From the NCBI GenBank assembly GCA_003161835.1, contig PMNO01000684.1, positions 11,568 through 17,657 of the forward strand: a stretch of 6,090 nucleotides of DNA, in the 5' to 3' direction. This document shows positions 1-4,643 of this stretch, one piece after another. Within the stretch, counting starts at the first letter, position 1; each line of letters begins with the position of its first letter. The translations under genes were made by a program, and so were the position numbers. A model generated the notes under the pieces. That model made no database searches. It was not told where the DNA came from and saw nothing but the letters and a program-made list of their open reading frames with translations. Source of the stretch: Myxococcales bacterium (lineage in GTDB: Bacteria > Myxococcota_A > Polyangia > Fen-1088).

Positions 1-1
1 G

Positions 2-151
2 CCCCGCGATGGATTCGTGGTGCTGGATTTCAACAAGGCCTACAGCCCACCGTGCGCGTTCACGCCCTACGCCACCTGTCCGCTGCCGCCCGCGCAGAAT
101 CGCCTGGCGATCCCGATCGAGGCCGGCGAGATCTTCGAGGGGCACCACTGA
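2..151 (+). CDS. DUF1684 family protein, C-terminal fragment
   Basis: Only the last 49 codons are present; the gene enters from the left edge and ends at TGA 149-151. The visible peptide holds the strongly conserved tail that I associate with DUF1684 proteins: [19 protein letters not shown] (fragment residues 8-26), then [17 protein letters not shown] (residues 27-43). The DFN-x-AYxPPCAFT core, the second cysteine in the ATCPLPP segment and the NRLxxxIEAGE ending are the hallmarks. The biochemical role of this family is not established, and no catalytic function can be read from the fragment. The gene converges with the minus-strand lipoprotein, with only 30 nt between the two stop codons. 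Family assignment is from recalled motif knowledge and is fairly secure because the tail is distinctive; the length and start are outside the window. Confidence 0.82.
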   Translation, partial: PRDGFVVLDFNKAYSPPCAFTPYATCPLPPAQNRLAIPIEAGEIFEGHH

Positions 152-181
152 ACGTCCGCGACCGACGGCTCGTCCCCACGG

Positions 182-1198
182 TCACTGAACCAGGTACTTG
201 ATGTCATCCAGGCGGAGGTCGACGGCACAGGGACGCTGGGCGCCGCCATCCGGGGGCAACGGCACCGTGATTTGCCACTGCAGGCCGACGATCTCGGCGG
301 CGTTGAATGGTCTTGGCGCGCCGGTGGTCAGATCGGCAAACGGGACCGTGACCGTGGCGGCGACCGTGGTCGTGGGGAGGTTCTTCTTCACGGGCAAATT
401 GCAGCCCGAGACGCAGTCGCCGCCGATGTCGACGGCCTTGTCGGAATACGTTTGCGCTTGCAACTCCAGGGCGCACCCCCCGACGGTGCCTGCGATCGAA
501 AACTGAACCGCGTTGTAGGACGCCGCGCTGGTACAGGCATCGAAAGAAAGGCCGAAACCCGCGTAGTTCGCGGCGGCAACCGCGGCGGTGAAGTGCAGGT
601 TGCGCGCGCCGGTGTCGACGACCACGGTCGCCGTCGATCCGGTTCCGGCGTACGAGAAGAGCGCACCGGCGAGTGGTCCGCTGCCGCCAAACATCTGGGT
701 TGCGGGGTTCCAATCTGCGAAGTCGGTGACGACGCCGTTGACCGGCGTGACCGGCGCGATGCAAGAAAACGGTGCGCCAGCCATCCCCGCCGCACCACCC
801 GGGCCACCGCCACCCATCGCGCCGCCGCCATTGCCTATTCCACCTGCACCCCCGCCCGCACCAGCGTTTGCACCACCGCCGCCGCCACCTGCGCCGCCGG
901 CGGCGCCACCGGAACCGGCGGACGCGCCTCCCGTATCCGTGCCCGCCGCGCCTGCGTCGCCCGCGCCTCCGGTTGCTCCCGCGCCGTCACCGCCACTCCC
1001 CATGTTCGCTCCCCCGCTACCGGGCAGCTCCGCTCCCCCGGTGCCGGCCGTGCCCAGGTCCCGGCCACCCCCATCTCTGTCCAGACGGGTGTAGGTGGCT
1101 GGCTTTCCGCAGGCACCAAGCCCACCCCACAAGACCAGGACCAGGGGGGCGACCATCACCGCGGACTGGGAACCCAAGCGGGGGGACGCCAGAGGCAT
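182..1198 (-). CDS. Gly/Ala-stalk lipoprotein with Cys-rich beta domain
   Basis: Predicted exported lipoprotein of 338 aa, start ATG 1196-1198, stop 182-184. Residues 1-29 are a signal peptide (R7, then a hydrophobic VAPLVLVLW core) ending in a lipobox LGAC with lipidated C30. Residues 43-142 are almost only Gly, Ala and Ser, a flexible stalk. Residues about 146-338 form a globular, beta-rich domain with six cysteines (C146, C222, C242, C262, C266, C324), which suggests disulfides. Its pattern (FDACTSAASYNAVQFSIAG, then PFADLTTG, GLQWQI and LRLDDIKYL) resembles the CBM11/CIA30-like jelly-roll domains of myxobacterial lipoproteins; a carbohydrate-binding role is inference only. The frame is open up to an ATG at 1318, but that start would overlap the preceding mpg gene by 44 nt and bury the signal peptide, so 1198 is preferred. 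ATG 1154-1156 (residue 15) is an alternative. No clear Shine-Dalgarno site. It lies 76 nt downstream of mpg, possibly in the same transcript. Confidence 0.85.
   Translation of the reverse strand: MPLASPRLGSQSAVMVAPLVLVLWGGLGACGKPATYTRLDRDGGGRDLGTAGTGGAELPGSGGANMGSGGDGAGATGGAGDAGAAGTDTGGASAGSGGAAGGAGGGGGGANAGAGGGAGGIGNGGGAMGGGGPGGAAGMAGAPFSCIAPVTPVNGVVTDFADWNPATQMFGGSGPLAGALFSYAGTGSTATVVVDTGARNLHFTAAVAAANYAGFGLSFDACTSAASYNAVQFSIAGTVGGCALELQAQTYSDKAVDIGGDCVSGCNLPVKKNLPTTTVAATVTVPFADLTTGAPRPFNAAEIVGLQWQITVPLPPDGGAQRPCAVDLRLDDIKYLVQ
773..1072 (-). repeat. Low-complexity Gly/Ala-coding tract
   Basis: This 300-base tract encodes the Gly/Ala/Ser stalk of the lipoprotein (residues about 43-142). It is built of imperfect GGN-GCN codon runs with no fixed period; the purest part encodes a run of six glycines near residues 104-109. 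On the opposite strand it reads as a proline/alanine-rich open frame, which is a by-product of the codon composition. Such tracts are prone to length change by slippage, so strains may differ in stalk length. Confidence 0.85.
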
Positions 1199-1274
1199 CA
1201 CTTGATCATGCACGACTTGCGCTGTTCGCGTCGCCCGATTTCGTCCACGCGCTGCGTCGAGGTGTGGGCCGATG
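1199..1274. other. Intergenic gap between mpg and the lipoprotein gene
   Basis: This 76-nt gap separates the mpg stop from the lipoprotein start on the minus strand. It contains a small TGATCA palindrome at 1204-1209 but no convincing Shine-Dalgarno site, promoter or hairpin with a U-tract. Whether the lipoprotein has its own promoter or is read through from the repair genes cannot be decided from the sequence. Confidence 0.45.
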
Positions 1275-1910
1275 TCAGTCTCGGGGCTTGCCCGACACGT
1301 GCGGATTTCCTGCGACATAGAACCGGAGCTTGCGCGGAGCCCATGCCGCCGCGTAGGCCACTCCGATGCGCGCCGACCGTTTCAGTCGCGGAGGTGACTC
1401 TCCATCGTCACCCAGGAAAAAACCGCCCGCGCACAGATCCAAACCATTGTGGGCACGGGTGATGGCGAACCCCGCGCACAGCTTGCCCGGTCCGGCCAGC
1501 GGTCGCTGACCCGGAGGAAATTCGAATCCACTCAGCGGCTCGGCGGCACGGATCAGAACGGCCCCCGCGGTGCCGTCCGTCTCGGTAACCACATTCATGC
1601 AGTGGTGCATTCCATAGACCAGATACACGTAGAGAAATCCGGGCGGACCGAACATGATCGCCGCGCGCGGGGTGGGTCCGCGTCGCGCGTGGGAAGCGGC
1701 GTCGCGTTCACCCAGATAGGCTTCTACTTCGACGATCCGGGCGATGCGCGTGGGAGCCCCCGGCCGGATCAATAGTTTGCCCGGCAGGTCGCGCGCCACC
1801 GCGATCGTGGGACGATCGTAAAACGCTCGCGCCAAGGGCGTCGGGGTTGGCGTCGGGGTCGGCGGCGATGCGTCGATGAGGTCGGATTGCGTTTTTCGAG
1901 GTCCGCTCAC
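1275..1910 (-). CDS. mpg: 3-methyladenine DNA glycosylase (Mpg/AAG family)
   Basis: Monofunctional DNA glycosylase of base-excision repair that removes alkylated purines such as 3-methyladenine, leaving an abasic site; cytoplasmic. At 211 aa it has the usual bacterial length. The family signature is intact: LARAFYDRPTIAVARDLPGK (residues 26-45), then RIVEVEAYLGERDAASH (58-74). By alignment from memory with human AAG, E63 matches catalytic E125, Y65 matches Y127, H74 matches H136, and Y96 in LYVYLVYGMHHCMN matches the intercalating-region Y159; N106 and R121 are also conserved. GPGKLC at 140-145 is another family block. The start is GTG 1908-1910 and overlaps the exonuclease stop (shared GTGA, 1907-1910), so translation is probably coupled. 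The N-terminus carries an odd Pro-Thr repeat (residues 17-25) before the fold begins. Function is secure; the exact start relies on the overlap. Confidence 0.95.
   Translation of the reverse strand: MSGPRKTQSDLIDASPPTPTPTPTPLARAFYDRPTIAVARDLPGKLLIRPGAPTRIARIVEVEAYLGERDAASHARRGPTPRAAIMFGPPGFLYVYLVYGMHHCMNVVTETDGTAGAVLIRAAEPLSGFEFPPGQRPLAGPGKLCAGFAITRAHNGLDLCAGGFFLGDDGESPPRLKRSARIGVAYAAAWAPRKLRFYVAGNPHVSGKPRD
1837..1864 (-). repeat. 12-bp tandem repeat coding the TP repeat of Mpg
   Basis: Two copies of a 12-mer (plus strand GGCGTCGGGGTT at 1837-1848, GGCGTCGGGGTC at 1849-1860) plus a four-base partial third copy. In frame they encode alternating Thr-Pro ahead of the glycosylase fold. Each copy is itself built of near-repeated six-base units. 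It looks like an in-frame expansion in a dispensable N-terminal tail. Confidence 0.7.
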
Positions 1911-2638
1911 GGTGAATCGGGCAACAGCAGCCGGTTCCGATCCGTCCCCCGCAGCAGCGCCTCGAATCGTCCGTCCGTCTCCAGCGCGGCCAGCAAGTCA
2001 GCCGCCACCTTGCGATAGGTATCGCGGTCGATATCGCCGGCGATCAGCTTGTAGCGAAATAGCACGAACGCGGTCTGGGCCACATCCGACAAGCAGTACC
2101 GGCGCAGAGCGTCCATTTGGCCGTCGTGGAACAGCCCCTCCACCTGGGAACCGTCGACGCCAACTTTTCCGGGCAACCCGCACAGCCGCGCCGCCGCGTC
2201 GAGCGATGTCATGCGTGCGGCCCCGAAGTCGGCGATGAGGTCGCCCAGATCCAGGTGCCCTTCCTCGCTGAATCGGTATCGATATCCGTCGCCCCGGTAG
2301 TACCACGCGAAGTCGACCCCATGGCGCAAGGCGCGCAACGCCAAGACCGGCAGGTCGAATGACCGCCCGTTCCAGGTCACGATGCGGGGGTTGAACTTCG
2401 CGACAAAATCCGCGAAGTCGACCATCATCGCGGCCTCCGACTTGCCCTCGCCGATGACGCCGATGCGCTTGCAGTGCAGCTCTTCGTCCAGCCAGATGAC
2501 GCCGATGACGATCGGGCGGCAGGCGTAAAGGGGAGGGAATGGCCGGTCGCTTCCCGGGGCGACGGGCGGCGGCGTATAGAGATCCGGGTCGGGGATCGTT
2601 TCAATGTCCAGAATCAGAGTCGAGCCCGGGCTGGCCAT
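1907..2638 (-). CDS. PolB-type 3'-5' exonuclease (PF10108-like)
   Basis: Predicted stand-alone 3'-5' exonuclease of the DnaQ/RNase H-like superfamily, related to the proofreading domain of B-family DNA polymerases; 243 aa, cytoplasmic. All three exonuclease motifs are visible: Exo I LILDIETIP (residues 8-16, metal ligands D11 and E13), Exo II VTWNGRSFDLPVL (87-99, N90 and D95), and Exo III YCLSDV with the Yx3D signature (Y181, D185). No polymerase domain is attached. The start ATG 2636-2638 is preceded in frame by a TGA at 2648-2650, so no longer form is possible; there is no Shine-Dalgarno site before it. The stop overlaps the mpg start by four bases, which points to coupled translation and a repair role. 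The physiological substrate is unknown for this family as far as I know. It is transcribed divergently from the DUF4266 gene. Confidence 0.9.
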   Translation of the reverse strand: MASPGSTLILDIETIPDPDLYTPPPVAPGSDRPFPPLYACRPIVIGVIWLDEELHCKRIGVIGEGKSEAAMMVDFADFVAKFNPRIVTWNGRSFDLPVLALRALRHGVDFAWYYRGDGYRYRFSEEGHLDLGDLIADFGAARMTSLDAAARLCGLPGKVGVDGSQVEGLFHDGQMDALRRYCLSDVAQTAFVLFRYKLIAGDIDRDTYRKVAADLLAALETDGRFEALLRGTDRNRLLLPDSP

Positions 2639-2773
2639 GGAGGTGGTTCATTGTACTCCGCCCGGTACTCCGCTTGGGTCGGGCTGCGGGATCTCTGGCC
2701 GGTAGCTCCCGGCACGTAACCGCGCCCCGCATCTTGCGGCGCCTCGTGTCCCCACGGTACATATGCGCGGACC
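2639..2773. promoter_or_regulatory. Divergent intergenic region, likely promoters of both operons
   Basis: These 135 bases separate two divergently transcribed gene sets and must hold at least one promoter. For the minus strand, a TACAAT (2655-2650, five of six matches to the sigma-70 -10 box) ends 11 nt before the exonuclease ATG, but no good -35 lies upstream. For the plus strand, TTGCGG (2734-2739) and TACATA (2758-2763) are 18 nt apart, both weak matches, with the -10 ending 10 nt before the DUF4266 ATG. Neither gene has a Shine-Dalgarno site, so very short or absent leaders are possible. The promoter placements are inference; only their location between divergent genes is firm. Confidence 0.4.
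2653..2676. repeat. 12-bp spaced direct repeat, possible operator
   Basis: GTACTCCGC occurs at 2653-2661 and again at 2665-2673, giving a 12-bp period in which the last three bases differ (CCG versus TTG). The left copy overlaps the proposed TACAAT -10 element of the exonuclease gene on the other strand. Two identical 9-mers close to one helical turn apart beside a promoter could be a regulator-binding site; chance or a small tandem duplication is equally possible. Confidence 0.4.
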
Positions 2774-3016
2774 ATGCCTCACCGCCACCCCGTCGGCCGG
2801 CTGTTGTTCGCGCTCGCGATCGGGGTGTTGGCGCCGGTGATGGGTTGCGCGCACCCGCCGCCGGTCCAGCCCTGGCAGCGCGAATATCTGTCCAAGCGCG
2901 CCATGCGTTTCGACGTGGATCCCCTGGAGATGCGCTTTCGTCAGCACATGCTGGGTTCGCGCGAGGGATCGGACCTGGGATTCGGCCAGCCCGGCGGAGG
3001 CTGCGGCTGCAATTGA
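2774..3016 (+). CDS. DUF4266 small lipoprotein with C-terminal CxC tail
   Basis: An 80-aa exported lipoprotein. Residues 1-24 form a signal peptide (HRHPVGR, then a hydrophobic LLFALAIGVLAP core) with a lipobox VMGC and lipidated C25. The mature 56 residues match the DUF4266 pattern as I recall it: VQPWQREYLSKRAMRFDVDP (31-50), a second block around F55-H58, then a Gly-rich linker ending GGGCGCN (74-80) with C77 and C79. The molecular function of DUF4266 is uncharacterised. The conserved Cys-X-Cys end of such a short protein suggests metal or cofactor binding, or modification by a partner; that is inference. The TGA stop (3014-3016) overlaps the TTG start of the DUF3570 gene, indicating coupled translation. 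No in-frame start lies close upstream and no clear Shine-Dalgarno site is seen. Families of this type usually accompany DUF3570. Confidence 0.88.
   Translation: MPHRHPVGRLLFALAIGVLAPVMGCAHPPPVQPWQREYLSKRAMRFDVDPLEMRFRQHMLGSREGSDLGFGQPGGGCGCN
2996..3000 (+). promoter_or_regulatory. Shine-Dalgarno site for the DUF3570 TTG start
   Basis: GGAGG lies inside the DUF4266 coding sequence, within the codons for its Gly-rich tail, and 12 nt before TTG 3013. The spacing is longer than ideal, but it is the only strong site near the start, and translational coupling through the TTGA overlap may compensate. Confidence 0.5.
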
Positions 3017-4212
3017 CACGGACCGTGCGCGCGGCCGCCGGATTGGTCGCGGCCGTGATCGTAACCCTGGCGGTGCGCGATACCCGGGCGGAAAACCGGG
3101 TCACGTTGCGCGGCCAGTACTACCGCGAGCCGTCGACCCGCGTGATCCAGCCGGTCGTCGAGATGACGGCGGACCTGCCGGCCAAGCTGGACGTCTCGGC
3201 GCACTACCTGCTCGACGCGATCACCTCCGCCTCGGCCGCCTCGGGACCCACGGGCGACAACATCTTCACCGAATATCGCAACGAGGCCGGGATCAGCTTG
3301 GGCCGGACGTGGTCACGCCTCCGCGTGGCCGCCGCATACAAATACAGCGCTGAATCCGACTACTGGTCGCACACGGCGGCCCTGTCGGTGGCGGCGCGCT
3401 TGTGGGCAGACACGGCCACCTTAGCGCTATCGGGTGGGTTGGGTCTGGATCAGGTGGGCCGCCGCCCGCAAGGAAACGCGCCCGCCCCGATGGCGGCGCC
3501 CGGGGCTCCCTGCGCGCCCAATGCCCTCAATACGTGTCCGCTGAATACGGTGTTCGGAGGGGTCGGGTACAGCCAAGTCTTGTCGCCGACCCTCCTGGTG
3601 CAAGGCGGATACGAAGTCGTGGTCATGAACGGCTACCTCGCCAGCCCCTACCGGGCGGTGTCCCCGTTCGGCACCGAGAAGGTTCCGGACAACCGCATTC
3701 GGCAGGCGCTATCGGTGCGCTCCGCCGGGTACTTGCCCCGCACTCGCACGGGCGTTCAATTGCAATACCGCTACTACTGGGATCTCAAGTGGGATCAATC
3801 GGACCCCTTGTTGGTGGCGCGATCGGCGCTCAAGAGCAACCCGGACAATCCCTGGGAAGTGCGCAGCCACACCATCGAGGCGCGCATATTTCAGGGCGTC
3901 GGTCGCGACCTCGAGTTCCGGGTGACCGGGCGTTACTATTCACAGGGACCGGCCAATTTTTGGTGCGATCAAGGGCTGAGCCCCGGCTGCTACACCGGGG
4001 CGCAGCTCTACACCAGCGACCCCAAGCTGCAGCCCGTGCGGACGGCTTTCGTCGAGGGCAAGGTCTACTGGGACGCCACGCGCTGGCGTGGTCATGCGTT
4101 TGTCGGCTGGTTCGCGGAAGGTACATTCGAGCTGTCGTACGGTCTGTTCATCCAGAACACGACATTCGGTGATGCACACGTGCTGCAGACCGGCTATTCC
4201 ATTCCGTTCTAG
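3013..4212 (+). CDS. DUF3570 predicted outer-membrane beta-barrel
   Basis: A 399-aa exported protein of the DUF3570 type, whose function is uncharacterised. I place the start at TTG 3013-3015, overlapping the DUF4266 stop. It gives a good signal peptide: TRTVR, a hydrophobic AAAGLVAAVIVTLAV core, and cleavage after TRA (residue 26). The open frame continues 158 codons further upstream, but that part runs through the divergent region and the DUF4266 gene in another frame and is not coding. GTG 3025 is a weaker alternative. The mature part is rich in alternating hydrophobic/polar strands with aromatic girdle residues (for example SRLRVAAAYKYSAESDYW) and ends in YSIPF, a terminal Phe that fits the outer-membrane beta-signal. 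The first blocks (VTLRGQYYREPSTRVIQP, then YLLDAITSASAASG) are the family's conserved start. Two Cys pairs, APCAPNALNTCP and WCDQGLSPGC, sit in probable loops. Likely an outer-membrane partner of the DUF4266 lipoprotein. Confidence 0.87.
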   Translation: MTRTVRAAAGLVAAVIVTLAVRDTRAENRVTLRGQYYREPSTRVIQPVVEMTADLPAKLDVSAHYLLDAITSASAASGPTGDNIFTEYRNEAGISLGRTWSRLRVAAAYKYSAESDYWSHTAALSVAARLWADTATLALSGGLGLDQVGRRPQGNAPAPMAAPGAPCAPNALNTCPLNTVFGGVGYSQVLSPTLLVQGGYEVVVMNGYLASPYRAVSPFGTEKVPDNRIRQALSVRSAGYLPRTRTGVQLQYRYYWDLKWDQSDPLLVARSALKSNPDNPWEVRSHTIEARIFQGVGRDLEFRVTGRYYSQGPANFWCDQGLSPGCYTGAQLYTSDPKLQPVRTAFVEGKVYWDATRWRGHAFVGWFAEGTFELSYGLFIQNTTFGDAHVLQTGYSIPF

Positions 4213-4271
4213 GTTCCCGTGACCATTCGAGTGGGGCCGCGAGGGCGAAGGGACCATGCTTGCGCTAGGCT
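4213..4271 (+). other. Intergenic gap after the DUF3570 gene
   Basis: Fifty-nine bases between the DUF3570 stop and the membrane-protein start. I see no GC hairpin followed by a T-run and no clear promoter. An AGG at 4267-4269 is the only ribosome-binding candidate. The downstream genes could be on the same transcript as the DUF4266/DUF3570 pair. Confidence 0.4.
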
Positions 4272-4643
4272 ATGGCCATGGTGGAACCCGCCGGGCCCGC
4301 ACCGGACGGCGCAGGTGACAAGGACTCCCCTGGCACGGCGCCCTTGCGTCACCTGCGCGCGGCCCAACTTCGGGCGCGCGTGGTGCGGAGCGGCCTGGTC
4401 AAGCTGGCCTTCGGCACGGTTTTCTTGGTGGGCGCGTTGGCCCACGCGCTGTCACCCGAGCGTCACGGACAGTCCAGCTTGTTCTGGATTACCCTGCTTT
4501 CGCTGATGTCCACGATCAACGTCGGGTTGGGTTTGCGGGCGCTCGCGCGGGCGCGGCGCTTGCCGGCCGGGTCCTGGGCCCCCATCGCCGCGGCCTGGGG
4601 GGGCTTGGCTGTGGCGTTGCTGGGGTTGCTGCTGCGGCGATGA
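4272..4643 (+). CDS. Small three-helix membrane protein, unrecognised
   Basis: A 123-aa integral inner-membrane protein that I do not recognise. The N-terminal 40 residues are polar, with a basic stretch (HLRAAQLRARVVR, 27-39). Three hydrophobic segments follow: about 42-60 (LVKLAFGTVFLVGALAHAL), 70-90 (FWITLLSLMSTINVGLGLRA) and 102-121 (WAPIAAAWGGLAVALLGLLL). The basic loop RALARARR (89-96) between helices 2 and 3 should face the cytoplasm, as should the N-terminus. No catalytic motif is visible. The start could be ATG 4272 or ATG 4278; an AGG at 4267-4269 is 8 nt before the second and only 2 nt before the first, which favours 4278. The stop overlaps the SDR start (ATGA, 4640-4643), so the two are probably translated together, and the protein may hold or serve the dehydrogenase at the membrane; that is inference. 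Confidence 0.8.
   Translation: MAMVEPAGPAPDGAGDKDSPGTAPLRHLRAAQLRARVVRSGLVKLAFGTVFLVGALAHALSPERHGQSSLFWITLLSLMSTINVGLGLRALARARRLPAGSWAPIAAAWGGLAVALLGLLLRR

Noticed and set aside
152..181. Possible bidirectional terminator between the convergent DUF1684 and lipoprotein genes
   Set aside because: Only a five-pair GACCG/CGGTC stem with a long loop and no T-run can be drawn.
588..1094. Plus-strand proline-rich open frame opposite the lipoprotein
   Set aside because: It is the complement of Gly/Ala codons (GGN and GCN read as CCN and GCN). The minus strand has the lipobox, stalk and structured domain, so that strand is the coding one.
1199..1318. N-terminal extension of the lipoprotein from ATG 1318
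   Set aside because: It would overlap mpg by 44 nt and put 40 polar residues in front of a standard lipoprotein signal peptide.
272..1462. Long plus-strand open frame of 396 codons across the lipoprotein and mpg
   Set aside because: Its product is Arg-rich low-complexity sequence with no recognisable fold, and it crosses two minus-strand genes with clear family features.
2539..3012. 158-codon upstream extension of the DUF3570 frame
   Set aside because: It runs through the exonuclease gene, the divergent promoter region and the DUF4266 gene in another frame; the signal peptide begins at TTG 3013.
2601..3104. Minus-strand frame of 167 codons across the divergent region
   Set aside because: Its Arg/Ala-rich product lies opposite DUF4266 and crosses the intergenic region. 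Only the short distal part after ATG 2651 is worth noting, as a possible mini-ORF.
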